64,000 nucleotides of DNA from Fibrobacter sp. (lineage in GTDB: Bacteria; Fibrobacterota; Fibrobacteria; Fibrobacterales; Fibrobacteraceae): positions 1 to 64,000 of the forward strand of contig JAISUZ010000011.1 of the NCBI GenBank assembly GCA_031271785.1, given 5' to 3'. Positions 51,215 through 59,908 of this stretch are shown here, piece by piece. Positions within the stretch are counted from its first letter, which is position 1, and every line of letters starts with the position of its first letter. A program made the position numbers and the translations under genes. The notes beneath the pieces were generated by a model that saw nothing but the letters and a program-made list of their open reading frames with translations, was not told the origin of the DNA and did not search any database.

Positions 51215-51982
51215 ATGAAATGGTTTTATATAGATGAAAGTATCCTTTCCGGAGATCGCAGGCAAGGTCCCTTCAGCCTTGAAGAGATGAACGCCTTCCG
51301 GGAACAAAATAAAATCGGAGACAATACTCTCGTTTGGCATTCCGGGCAAAATGGCTGGGCGGCTTGGGAAACCGTTTACAAAGAGATTGACGCCGAAAAG
51401 CGCGCTCAGCATGAAGAGCTGGAAAGAGCTTTGGAAGATCTCGTGAAAAAACATCCGGAACTCAATTTTCGCTATGCCGGATTTCTTGTACGCGGAGTGG
51501 CGTTTTTCATTGATGCCGCCATCATGACACTTGTCGGTTCCCTTATTTTTATCATTCTGCAAAAGCTTGATTTGGCGGATGCCGGTACGCTCCGGCCGTT
51601 ACTTTCCGAATATTCTCAAAATCCGTTTTCCAAAGAACTTTCCGACAAACTCCTCGGAAATTCGGGTTTTATTCTTTTTTCCGTTTGCTCGATCCTCGCT
51701 CAAACTTTCTATACGCTCTTTTTTACCATTCGCTATGCCGCGACTCCGGGGAAAATGCTTCTGCGTTTGAAAATCAAAAACGGCGACGGTTCGCCTTTTA
51801 CCTGGAAAAATGCGGTGGTGCGTTACTTTGCTTCCGCTTTAACGCAGGCGACTTTAATCTTTTACGGTCTCGGTTATATCCTCGCGATTGTGGACCCGAA
51901 AAAAAGAGCTTTACATGATTTTTTTGCTAAAACCGTGGTTGTTCATTCGACTTCACCGGAAGAACCCTTAAGGAATTCATAA
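51215..51982 (+). CDS. membrane protein with GYF_2 and RDD domains
   Basis: A 255-residue protein. The first 55 residues form a GYF_2 domain (QGPFSLEEM and LVWHSGQNGWAAW); after a charged helix comes an RDD domain with membrane segments (GFLVRGVAFFIDAAIMTLVG, then ATPGKMLLRLKI and KKRALHDFFAKTVVV). Many bacterial RDD proteins are of unknown function, some linked to ion tolerance. The stop overlaps the murA start (TAATG), so the two are co-expressed. Confidence 0.85.
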   Translation: MKWFYIDESILSGDRRQGPFSLEEMNAFREQNKIGDNTLVWHSGQNGWAAWETVYKEIDAEKRAQHEELERALEDLVKKHPELNFRYAGFLVRGVAFFIDAAIMTLVGSLIFIILQKLDLADAGTLRPLLSEYSQNPFSKELSDKLLGNSGFILFSVCSILAQTFYTLFFTIRYAATPGKMLLRLKIKNGDGSPFTWKNAVVRYFASALTQATLIFYGLGYILAIVDPKKRALHDFFAKTVVVHSTSPEEPLRNS

Positions 51983-53244
51983 TGGATCGATTTTCCGTTT
52001 CAAAACTAACGAGCCCACTCTCGGGAGAAGTGGAAATTTCCGGAGCTAAGAACGCCGTACTTGCGGTGATGGCTGCGACTCTTTTAAGCGACGGTGTTTC
52101 CGAAATTACAAACGTGCCTCACCTTAAAGACATGAAAACCATGTCCGATGTGCTCCGCGTGATCGGCTGCCATGTGGACGGCGAAAGCCATACGCTCCGC
52201 ATTGATACCCGCGGCGTCAATCATTTGGAAGCTCCTTATGAACTTGTGAAAACCATGCGCGCGAGTTTTTATGTGCTCGGACCGTTGGTAGCGCGTTTCG
52301 GGCGTTGCCGCGTTTCACTCCCGGGCGGGTGCGCCTGGGGCCCGCGGCCAGTTGATCTTCACTTGAAAGGACTCGAAGCGCTCGGCGCTACGATTACCGT
52401 GACTCACGGTTATGTGGAGGCTTCCTGCGATACCCGTTTGAAAGGCGGCGTGTTTCATTTTCCGGTGAGCAGCGTGGGCGCAACGGTGAATGTGCTGATG
52501 GCGGCGACCCTTGCCGAAGGAAGTTCGGTGTTGCATAACGCCGCCATTGAACCGGAAATTGATGCCCTTGTGGATTACCTCACCGATATGGGAGCCAAAA
52601 TTCAAGGGCGCGGAACGCGCACGCTCACTATTGAAGGCGTTCCCGAATTAAAACCGGGAAAAGGTGAAACGATCCCCGACCGTATCGAAGCCGGCTCGTT
52701 CCTCGCCGGCGCGGCGATTACCCGCGGAAAAGTAAAGGTGACCCGCGTGAACCCGGAACATATCGGCGCGGTTCTTGATTTTTTCCACGATATCGGCTGC
52801 GAAGTGACTACCGGAAGCGATTGGGCGGAAGTGGATGCCCGCGGGCGCGAACTGCATTCTACAAGCGTTACCACATTGCCGTTCCCGGGATTCCCTACGG
52901 ACTTGCAGGCGCCGGCGATGGCGGTTCTTACTACAGTTCCCGGAATCAGCATTATTCAAGATACGGTTTACCACGACCGGTTCACCCATATCGCCGAACT
53001 GAAGCGACTCGGCGCCGATATTCATTTGAAAGGCGATACCGCTCACATTCACGGCGGAAAACCGCTTTCCGGCGCAGAAGTGATGGCTTCGGATTTGAGA
53101 GCGAGTCTCGCGCTCGTGATTGCCGGATTTGTCGCCGAAGGTGAAACGATCATTGACCGTATTTATCACCTGGACCGCGGTTACGAAAATTTCGAACAAA
53201 AAATGGCGCAGCTCGGCGCCAATGTGATTCGCTTGCAAGGGTGA
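51982..53244 (+). CDS. murA: UDP-N-acetylglucosamine 1-carboxyvinyltransferase
   Basis: MurA starts peptidoglycan synthesis by joining enolpyruvate to UDP-GlcNAc. The 420-residue protein has SGAKNAVLAV (Lys23, Asn24) and the active-site cysteine in GGCAWGPRPVDLH (Cys117). Cys rather than Asp there predicts fosfomycin sensitivity at the target level. It is the second gene after the GYF/RDD protein. Confidence 0.95.
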   Translation: MDRFSVSKLTSPLSGEVEISGAKNAVLAVMAATLLSDGVSEITNVPHLKDMKTMSDVLRVIGCHVDGESHTLRIDTRGVNHLEAPYELVKTMRASFYVLGPLVARFGRCRVSLPGGCAWGPRPVDLHLKGLEALGATITVTHGYVEASCDTRLKGGVFHFPVSSVGATVNVLMAATLAEGSSVLHNAAIEPEIDALVDYLTDMGAKIQGRGTRTLTIEGVPELKPGKGETIPDRIEAGSFLAGAAITRGKVKVTRVNPEHIGAVLDFFHDIGCEVTTGSDWAEVDARGRELHSTSVTTLPFPGFPTDLQAPAMAVLTTVPGISIIQDTVYHDRFTHIAELKRLGADIHLKGDTAHIHGGKPLSGAEVMASDLRASLALVIAGFVAEGETIIDRIYHLDRGYENFEQKMAQLGANVIRLQG

Positions 53245-53343
53245 AGACAGATACGGGCATGGTGAGTATGTCCGTATCTTTTTGAATTCCTCCTGTTAAT
53301 TTGTCAGGACACACAAATATTACTTTATATTGAAAAAAGTTTT

Positions 53344-53415
53344 GTGCCGTTACCTGGTTTTTCCAAACCTTTAGGCCGGAAGCCGTTCCGGTTTGGAAAC
53401 CAGGTGGCGGCGCAC
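53344..53415 (+). repeat. hairpin element, family H copy 2
   Basis: A 72-nt near-perfect hairpin 100 bp after murA: GTGCCG, ACCTGGTTT and CCAAACC pair with GGTTTGG, AAACCAGGT and CGGCGCAC; the apical part CCGGAA-GCCG-TTCCGG is itself a perfect stem. The apical 27 bases match the element at 11944-12000 while the arms do not. There is no T-run, so a simple terminator is unlikely. Confidence 0.75.
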
Positions 53416-53637
53416 ATTGAGAATACTTTTTATACCGGAGCGAACTGTATTGATGCGCAAAAAGTGTTGGAATCGCGTGTGTGGTCTTTAATTTGGTTGT
53501 AATAGGAAACCCCCGGATCGCGTTATACTTGTCCGGGGTGACGGTGGCGAGTTCTTCGTGATTTTAATGACTGAATTCCCCATTCTCAATTCCCTATAAA
53601 CGATTCCCTGTTTGCAATTCCCGAAGGAGCGCTGTTG
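53416..53637. other. gene-free gap with short repeat G, copy 2
   Basis: No coding frame is convincing. Positions 53551-53585 repeat the 14071-14105 sequence (GTTCTTCGTGATTT, AATGACTGAATT). The rest is unique and unassigned. Confidence 0.55.
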
Positions 53638-53836
53638 CGTGAGGCAGGCGAGGGTGCGCGCCTTCGGCGCGCAGTGCGCAGCACCGACCGGAGGGTAGCC
53701 CGGCGCCACGCCGACCCGGCGCTTTATAGCGGATGCTGATACCAAAAATTTGAATTTGTTTTTCTTTGGATGCTGAATCATCCTGAACTTGATTCAGGAT
53801 CAGCATGACAGGGAGTGAACGCGCCGGGGCACGCCC
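53638..53836 (-). repeat. dispersed repeat RepA, copy 3
   Basis: Inverted copy of the 11730-11930 element, starting 9 bp after the mutY stop: GGCGTGCCCCGGCGC, a CTGAATCAAGTTCAG hairpin, AAAGCGCCGGGTCGGCG, GGGCTACCCTCCGGTCGG, a GCGCGCC-GAA-GGCGCGC hairpin and CTGCCTCACGC. Confidence 0.85.
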
Positions 53837-53844
53837 TTTTTACT

Positions 53845-54915
53845 TTAGCTTTGCGCCTCTATCAATTCAAGAGCTTTCAGACAAAGTTTGTTGGCGAAGG
53901 CATTTGAGGTTTGAATGCGCGGCACCCACATCGGGTTGTTTTTCGGGGCTTTTTTCTTGAGGCGAATATGCAGCACGCCGCATTCCATTTTGAATTTCGT
54001 AATCGAATGCCGTACCGGTTTGGAGAGCCATTGATAATCCGCGATGGCTTCGGGGGATACCCATTTTTCGGCGGCTCCCGGGAGGCCGCGCGTGTGCGCT
54101 TTGGAGTATTCAAATAGGGGGAGGCTGCGCTGGTTTTTCAAAAACCGGGCGTCGCTTTCGCGGATGCTCAGAATTTTTTGATCGGTGCTTTCGATGACAA
54201 GAATTACGCCCGACCAATTTTCCCGAATCGTTTCTTTTTTCGGCGGGAATTCGGCTGTGCGTTTTTGCATGCCGGCTTTGCAGATTTTTTGGAGCGGGCA
54301 TTGGCCGCACAACGGATTTTGCACTTTACAGAGAACTCTTCCGAGTTCCATCAGCGCTTCGTTGATTTGATGCGGTTCTCGGTCGTGCGCCCAATTCGCG
54401 GCTTCGTTCCAGTAAATACCGGTTTCTTTTTTGCCCGCCGGTAAGAAATCGAACAAATGAAGTCTTGAAAAAATGCGAATCAGGTTTCCGTCGAGAATCG
54501 GTTCTTTTTGATGAAAGGCAAAGCTGAGAATCGCGCCGGCGGTGTATTTGCCGATGCCGGGGAGGGCTTCCAATTCGGGGCGCGTTTGCGGGAATTTTCC
54601 GTTCCATTTTTCGGCGAGAATCCCTGCGGTTTTGTGTATGTTTTTTGCGCGGGAATAGTAGCCGAGCCCTTGCCAGTGCAATAAAACATCGGTCTCGTTG
54701 GCGCGGGCGAGCGTAAAAACATCGGGATAATCTTTCACCCAGTTTTCGTAATGCTTTTTGACGGCTTCTACTTGCGTTTGCTGGAGCATGATTTCACTGA
54801 TCCAGACAAAGTAAGGATTACGCTTTTCGTTTAAGTTGTCCGGCCGCCAGGGCAAATGCGCGTGATGCTGCCGAAACCATTTTTTCAGAAGTATTTTGGC
54901 TTCGGTTTTAGTCAC
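53845..54915 (-). CDS. mutY: A/G-specific adenine DNA glycosylase
   Basis: MutY removes adenine opposite 8-oxoguanine. The 356-residue protein has SEIMLQQTQV (Glu41), the HhH motif LPGIGKYTAGAI, catalytic Asp142 in LDGN, the iron-sulfur cysteines in CGQCPLQKIC plus an upstream Cys, and a C-terminal NUDIX-like domain. Start overlaps the glycosyltransferase stop by 8 bp. RepA copy 3 follows immediately. Confidence 0.94.
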   Translation of the reverse strand: MTKTEAKILLKKWFRQHHAHLPWRPDNLNEKRNPYFVWISEIMLQQTQVEAVKKHYENWVKDYPDVFTLARANETDVLLHWQGLGYYSRAKNIHKTAGILAEKWNGKFPQTRPELEALPGIGKYTAGAILSFAFHQKEPILDGNLIRIFSRLHLFDFLPAGKKETGIYWNEAANWAHDREPHQINEALMELGRVLCKVQNPLCGQCPLQKICKAGMQKRTAEFPPKKETIRENWSGVILVIESTDQKILSIRESDARFLKNQRSLPLFEYSKAHTRGLPGAAEKWVSPEAIADYQWLSKPVRHSITKFKMECGVLHIRLKKKAPKNNPMWVPRIQTSNAFANKLCLKALELIEAQS

Positions 54916-56173
54916 GTTTTCCGTAAAATTTTCTGTATTGCTTTTTGAAGAAAATGAATTGTTCTTTCGCCGCTTTGTCGATGGAATAATACTTGCTTCT
55001 TTCGAGGGCGTTTTTCCGCATTTTCAGGTATTCTTCCGGTTGATGCATACAAAGTTCCGTGCAGGCGTTTAACTGCTCGACCCAGGCGCGTTCGTTTTCA
55101 AAAGGCAGTATGTAACCGCAGTTTTGTTCGAAGATAATGTCCTGAGGTCCGCCGCGGTCGGTGACGATCGCGGGCGTTCCCGAAGCGATGGCTTCCACTA
55201 CCACGTTTCCGAAGGTGTCGGTTCCGCTCGGGAATATAAAGAAGTCCGCATCGGCGTAAATTCCGGAGAGAGTTTCACCGCCCTGGTTCCCGGAGAATGA
55301 TACTTCGGGACAGTCCGCGAAATGTTGTTTCAGTTCTTCGAGATACCAGCCGTCTCCCGTAAACATGAGTTCCGCGTTTTTGTTTTCTTTACGGAATTCT
55401 TTCCAGATATTTTCGAGGAACGGGAGGTCTTTTTCTTTGGAGATGCGCCCCACATAAAGAAAACGCACTTTCCCTTTGCCGCCGAATTTTTCCCAGGTTC
55501 CTTGGCCGCGGTATTCCGGATGGTAGTCTTCGAGAGGGATTCCGCGTCTTAAAATCACAACGTCTTTTTCGGGTACCCGGATTGTTTTTATGAGAGAGTC
55601 TTTATAGGCGCGGGTTGGGCTGATAACCGGGCGTGTGAAGTGATAAAAAAGCTGGATCAGTTTCAATACATATTTATTCATGAGCTGCGATTTTACGAGT
55701 ATCTTCACGTAGCCCGGAACATCGGTGCGGTAATGGCTCACTACTTTAATTCCTGCAATTTTTCCGCAGATTCCCACGAGCCAAGCGCCCGGAGACGGCG
55801 TTTCAAGAGAGATGACATCGATCGGGTAACGCTTTACCAAACGAAACGCCGGGCGGATCCAGGGCATGGCGAGTTCGCTGTTCGCGTAACCGAGTTGTTC
55901 CATGCTGAAAAAGCGGGGGAGGAGAAACACAAAATGATTTTCAACGACGCCTCTTTCGCGGGTGTTAAACGCATTGCCGGCGAGAGCGACTTTGTAACCG
56001 TGGTCTTTCATGAACGAAACCACATGGCGCAAGTTGTTGGCGATTCCGTTTACTTCGTCGAGGCAATCCGCGTAATAAAGCACGCGGATATCATCGGGCT
56101 TTTTTGATTTTCTTTTTTCTTTGAGGTATTTACGGAGCGAGAGTAAATAGGGGATGTTAATGAGTGTGAGCAT
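54908..56173 (-). CDS. glycosyltransferase family 4 protein
   Basis: A GT-B glycosyltransferase of about 421 residues from the ATG at 56173: an N-terminal hydrophobic anchor (LTLINIPYLLSLRKYL), N-domain with DEVNGIANNLRHVVSFMKDHG, then RFLYVGRISKEKDLP, and the nucleotide-sugar site IFPSGTDTFGNVVVEAIASGTPAIVT with the E-x7-E type glutamates. Resembles enzymes that mannosylate diacylglycerol or glycolipids; the acceptor is not certain. A longer frame back to 56380 would overlap hisA and is not supported. Confidence 0.87.
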   Translation of the reverse strand: MLTLINIPYLLSLRKYLKEKRKSKKPDDIRVLYYADCLDEVNGIANNLRHVVSFMKDHGYKVALAGNAFNTRERGVVENHFVFLLPRFFSMEQLGYANSELAMPWIRPAFRLVKRYPIDVISLETPSPGAWLVGICGKIAGIKVVSHYRTDVPGYVKILVKSQLMNKYVLKLIQLFYHFTRPVISPTRAYKDSLIKTIRVPEKDVVILRRGIPLEDYHPEYRGQGTWEKFGGKGKVRFLYVGRISKEKDLPFLENIWKEFRKENKNAELMFTGDGWYLEELKQHFADCPEVSFSGNQGGETLSGIYADADFFIFPSGTDTFGNVVVEAIASGTPAIVTDRGGPQDIIFEQNCGYILPFENERAWVEQLNACTELCMHQPEEYLKMRKNALERSKYYSIDKAAKEQFIFFKKQYRKFYGKRD

Positions 56174-56306
56174 TACAAGCCAAAACGGAATCCAGCAGGT
56201 TTTAAAGTTGCTCGGTATTATATTCGGCGTTTTGTGTTTAATGGAAAAGAAAACAGGGAAACTGCTTGTGGTTTCGCGGCCGGAAATCGGCGGGCGCGTG
56301 TCGAAA

Positions 56307-57074
56307 TTAGCGTTGTACTTTGTTGAACTCGATGCAGTCATGGTAACGGACTCCTTTGCCGCCAAAAATATCAAGAGCACTTCCGATAGTCAAATCAACT
56401 CGTCCGCCGGAAATTTCTTTACAGAGGGTTAAATCTTCCACTTGTCGCGCGCCGCCCGCGTAAGTTACGGGAATCGGGCAATGTTTTGCGAGATACCGGA
56501 TCAATTCGGTATCCATTCCTTGCTGCAAGCCTTCCACATCGGCGGCGTGAACTAAAAATTCATCGCAATAAACGGCGAGCCGTTCCAGATTTTTTCCCGT
56601 AATTTGAAACGAAGAGAGCGTTTGCCAGCGGTCAAGCGCAATGTGCCAACCATCCGGCGTGAGTTTACAGCTTAAGTCGATCACCAAACGCTCTTTTCCG
56701 ATTTTTGAAACGAGCGCTTTCAGGCGTTCTTCGGAAAATACGGCGTTTGGGAATATCCAGCTTGTGATAATCACGTGTGTGGCGCCGGCATTCAAATAAG
56801 ATAAGGCGTTATCGGCATGAATCCCGCCGCCGACCTGAAGTCCGGATGGGTATGCTTTTAACGCGGAAACGGCGGCGTCTTCGTTTCCGGGGCCGAGCAT
56901 AATTACGTGACCGCCGCTAAGACGATCTTTTTTATAGAGTTCCGCAAAGTAAGCGGCCGGGTGTTCCGATTCGAAATTAGTGCGCAGCGCTCCGGATTTG
57001 TCGGAGAGTGAAGCTCCTACGATTTGCTTCACTTTGCCGTGATGCAGGTCGATACAAGGGCGAAATAAGGTCAT
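56307..57074 (-). CDS. hisA: HisA-type isomerase of the eukaryotic (HIS6-like) class
   Basis: A 255-residue TIM-barrel enzyme that isomerises ProFAR to PRFAR in histidine synthesis. It starts FRPCIDLHHGKVKQIVG and has LQVGGGIHADNALSYL, HVIITSWIFPNAVFSEERL, ERLVIDLSCK and PVTYAGGARQVEDL. The long middle segment SWIF and DLSC are typical of the fungal/plant-like class rather than of standard bacterial HisA. The ATG at 57074 overlaps the upstream stop (ATGA). No other his genes are present. Confidence 0.85.
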   Translation of the reverse strand: MTLFRPCIDLHHGKVKQIVGASLSDKSGALRTNFESEHPAAYFAELYKKDRLSGGHVIMLGPGNEDAAVSALKAYPSGLQVGGGIHADNALSYLNAGATHVIITSWIFPNAVFSEERLKALVSKIGKERLVIDLSCKLTPDGWHIALDRWQTLSSFQITGKNLERLAVYCDEFLVHAADVEGLQQGMDTELIRYLAKHCPIPVTYAGGARQVEDLTLCKEISGGRVDLTIGSALDIFGGKGVRYHDCIEFNKVQR

Positions 57075-58108
57075 TTTAACCCGCTGAAGTTCCAATCCAC
57101 GGTTTCTTGATGATTTCCTTGGGAACGTCCGCGGTAAAAGAATACCTCGCCGCCCATCATGAGACTCGCCGCTTTTTTGGCAAACCAGCCGTCAAAATTA
57201 TTGAGAAGCGAAAATCGTTCCAAAGGTTTGGAAGTATCAAATTCGACAAAAGCGCCGGATTCGTTCCAATCCAAACGGAGAGACCCTGTTGGGAATTTTT
57301 TCCCGGAATAAGCGGCGCCGTTTTCCGAAATTTTTTGCGCCGTGAACAGTTCCATGCCGCTTGCGTATCCGTTTGCCGAGTAAAGCACATAGCCGAAAGG
57401 AGTTCCGTTTTCGGTAACCCCGATGCGTCCGGCGTATTGAGGAACTTTCGCAGTACTTGAGGTATTTATGGAAAACGAACGCACGGCAATATCGGAGGCT
57501 TGCGCGGATTGCCAGGTGTGTTCGAAATATCCGTAGCCCGAAACGGTTATGGTGTCGCTGTTGTAGGCAATTTTTCCGTGAACCCGGCCGTAGGGAATAT
57601 GAATATACTGGGCGTATTGTTCGCCGTCCACTTTCCAAACACCGTCTCCGGCGACCTTCCCTTGCACCGCGGATTCAAAAGAAATATCGAGGAAAAATTT
57701 TCCGCCTTTATCGGCGGTAAAATAAACGCGGTGCCCTTTTCCGGGGATGTTTTCCAAAATGTATTCGTCTTTAATAGAGATGCGTTTTCCGGCGCGGTCT
57801 TCTTTCATGCGTTCCGGCGGATATTGCCGCCCTACGCTGTGGCTTTTTCCTTTCAAATTCCAAAATGATAAATCACAGCCGATTTTCGGTCCGCTACCCG
57901 GAATGGAAAGTGCGGCGATATTTACATAAGCGCGCGTGCCGTTGTCGAAAACAAATTGATAACTCCACGTTTCGTTAAAGTTTTTCCCGGTGCTCGGGTG
58001 TCTGAAAAAATCCGTTTCCGATAAATTCCGTGGTTTTCCCTGCGGCGAGGTTACCTCGGCGGCAAACAGGAAAGAACAAAATAAAAGAAGGATTTTAACG
58101 AAATTCAT
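57071..58108 (-). CDS. secreted lipocalin-like protein (CrtC/AttH/Svf1-type)
   Basis: 345 residues with a signal peptide (MNFVKILLLFCSFLFAA). The body is beta-rich and has the pattern VSGYGYFEHTWQS, close to the GYxDHNW motif of CrtC/AttH lipocalin-like proteins, with matching strands before it. These proteins bind or hydrate hydrophobic molecules; here the ligand is unknown. It is coupled to hisA by a 4-bp overlap, an unexpected partner. Confidence concerns the fold, not the function. Confidence 0.6.
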   Translation of the reverse strand: MNFVKILLLFCSFLFAAEVTSPQGKPRNLSETDFFRHPSTGKNFNETWSYQFVFDNGTRAYVNIAALSIPGSGPKIGCDLSFWNLKGKSHSVGRQYPPERMKEDRAGKRISIKDEYILENIPGKGHRVYFTADKGGKFFLDISFESAVQGKVAGDGVWKVDGEQYAQYIHIPYGRVHGKIAYNSDTITVSGYGYFEHTWQSAQASDIAVRSFSINTSSTAKVPQYAGRIGVTENGTPFGYVLYSANGYASGMELFTAQKISENGAAYSGKKFPTGSLRLDWNESGAFVEFDTSKPLERFSLLNNFDGWFAKKAASLMMGGEVFFYRGRSQGNHQETVDWNFSGLK

Positions 58109-58210
58109 CGCAATAAAAATAGAATTTTAACCGATGGAATTAAAATATTGACGAGGGAAACGGCATTTACTAACGTTGATTCAGCATTATATTTAACTTA
58201 CTGAGGTTAT

Positions 58211-59488
58211 ATGAATATTAAATTCTTATTTGCCGCCGGTCTTTTGGCTTTTGCGAGTGCAGCGGCGCAATATTACGAAGGTGATACCAATGAAGATTAC
58301 GGACAAGAGGTTCTCCAGAGTGAAGAAGCCGCTTTCGCTTCGGATTCTTCGTACGAACAGCCGGTTCCGCTTGCCACCGAGCCTGTCTCTTCCTCTTCTT
58401 CGGTGGCGTCTTCTTCTTCTTTCGAACAAGTTGCGGACATGAACCGCCTTCGCGGCCGTGCTTACAATGTTTCCGGAAACCAGGCCGCTCCGCTGACGGT
58501 AGATGACTTTCTCGCGAGCCCGCATTATTTTCACAGCAATCAATTTGTTTATCTTGAACCGACCGGAGCAAACGGACTTCTCTCCTGGGGAAAAGAAACC
58601 ACAATTTTCTTGGGGTTGAATAACTCGAATGACCTCGGTTTGATCAGCGCCGGTATTGCCACTTCTTCATTCGGTATCAGTATTGATCTCGCTCTCGGTC
58701 AGTTTTCGAGAACAGTAGATGACGGAGATACGAAGACCACCACTTCTGTTACCGAAGCCGGTGATAATTGGGGTTTAAATTTCTCCATGCCTGTTGGCGG
58801 CGGTGCTTTGTCCATCAATACCGATTGGCTTACTACCGAAGAACAAGTCAGTGTTTCCGATGTGAATACGGATAATAACTGGCTTTTTGCTTTTGACGCA
58901 AATTATAGTTACCAGGCATCGGATGTGAGAGCGCTCTCTTTCCGCGGCGGTTTAAATGTGTTGCGTGTTGTAAATTCGACCGAACCGGATGGCGGTGATG
59001 TTATGGTTACTGCCGATACCCGCACCGAATTTGCCCCTTATTTTAACGTGGCGAGCATGATTCTCGCTCATGAAAGGGCGCGAGTCTTTATCGGTTCCAA
59101 TAATGCTTTCGTATTCCAGCTTTATGACGGTTATGATAATGATGCCGCAAGTGTGAGTCATTATGAAATGGGTTTGTGCTTGAGTCCGAATTTCCTTGCC
59201 GAACTTGCCGTGACCAAAGATTTTATCGTGTTCGGCGAAGCGACGCATAATTTCCTTCTCTTTGGGTTAGGTTCGGAGACGGAAGAAAACAAAATATTTG
59301 ATACGAAAGATACCGATTCGGCCATGCAGAGCAAAACGTATGAAACAGCGGTTTCTGTCGGCGCGCGTTTCCAAAAGGAACGTTTTGCGGTGGAAGCCAT
59401 TCTTTCCGAAAGAACTTTCTCGGATACCCGTCAATGGTTCGATGGAACCAACACTTTAATTTCCCTCGGCGGATTTATCTACTTCTAG
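58211..59488 (+). CDS. putative outer-membrane beta-barrel with serine-rich linker
   Basis: 425 residues: signal peptide ending ASAAA, an acidic low-complexity segment, a serine-rich linker (VSSSSSVASSSSFEQ), then a long series of alternating strands ending in ISLGGFIYF, the C-terminal Phe of a barrel. Serine-rich linkers are frequent in Fibrobacter surface proteins. Function unknown. A small lipoprotein gene follows after 15 bp, and both end at the terminator at 59682. Confidence 0.75.
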   Translation: MNIKFLFAAGLLAFASAAAQYYEGDTNEDYGQEVLQSEEAAFASDSSYEQPVPLATEPVSSSSSVASSSSFEQVADMNRLRGRAYNVSGNQAAPLTVDDFLASPHYFHSNQFVYLEPTGANGLLSWGKETTIFLGLNNSNDLGLISAGIATSSFGISIDLALGQFSRTVDDGDTKTTTSVTEAGDNWGLNFSMPVGGGALSINTDWLTTEEQVSVSDVNTDNNWLFAFDANYSYQASDVRALSFRGGLNVLRVVNSTEPDGGDVMVTADTRTEFAPYFNVASMILAHERARVFIGSNNAFVFQLYDGYDNDAASVSHYEMGLCLSPNFLAELAVTKDFIVFGEATHNFLLFGLGSETEENKIFDTKDTDSAMQSKTYETAVSVGARFQKERFAVEAILSERTFSDTRQWFDGTNTLISLGGFIYF

Positions 59489-59503
59489 TAGAGGAGGCTT
59501 ACA

Positions 59504-59656
59504 ATGACTAAAAAATTAATCGTACTTGCTTCTATTTTAACTTCTCTTTTGTTCCTTTCCGCTTGCGGCGCGAAAGGGGGAATAGCAGGCGGCAGTGTTA
59601 ATTCCGGAATTATTGAAGTTCCGGATACAGAAGAACCCGAATATAATGAAGAATAA
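59504..59656 (+). CDS. small lipoprotein, 50 residues
   Basis: ATG with an excellent GGAGG ribosome site six bases upstream; product MTKKLIVLASILTSLLFLSAC then a 29-residue acidic tail rich in Gly, Glu and Asp. The lipobox is LSAC (Cys21). It lies 15 bp after the barrel gene and before a strong terminator, so it is expressed with it and may be its partner. No homolog can be named. Confidence 0.8.
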   Translation: MTKKLIVLASILTSLLFLSACGAKGGIAGGSVNSGIIEVPDTEEPEYNEE

Positions 59657-59681
59657 AGATTTGTAATCTTATTTGGAATAT

Positions 59682-59712
59682 GAAAACGCTCTCTTTTTAG
59701 AGGGCGTTTTCC
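59682..59712 (+). terminator. Rho-independent terminator
   Basis: GAAAACGC-CTCT pairs with AGAG-GCGTTTTC over a short T loop, 26 bp after the small lipoprotein gene. Confidence 0.85.
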
Positions 59713-59819
59713 GTATGTAGCGGTTTCATTTATAATATGGTTTGAGAAAATATTCGATTTTTGTTATTTTCGTATAGGTCTTGTTATCATTCGCCGAAAT
59801 GTTTGGATTTTGAAATGGA

Positions 59820-59894
59820 TTTTGTGCCGGATAAGGCAAATTTTCGCAGGAATACCAGTGGTATTTCAAGGAAATTTAACGCAATATGGCGCAA
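59820..59894. repeat. nested palindrome
   Basis: AATACCAGTGGTATT is a perfect palindrome at the centre, flanked by AAATTT on each side; the outer TTTTGTGCCGG and GGCGCAAC resemble the flanks of the hairpin at 53344. No coding potential. Confidence 0.55.
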
Positions 59895-59908
59895 CTAATT
59901 GACGGCGC

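Noticed and set aside
53344-53415. murA terminator
   Set aside because: The hairpin is strong, but it lacks a T-run and lies 100 bp past the gene; its loop is shared with another site, so it is treated as a repeat.
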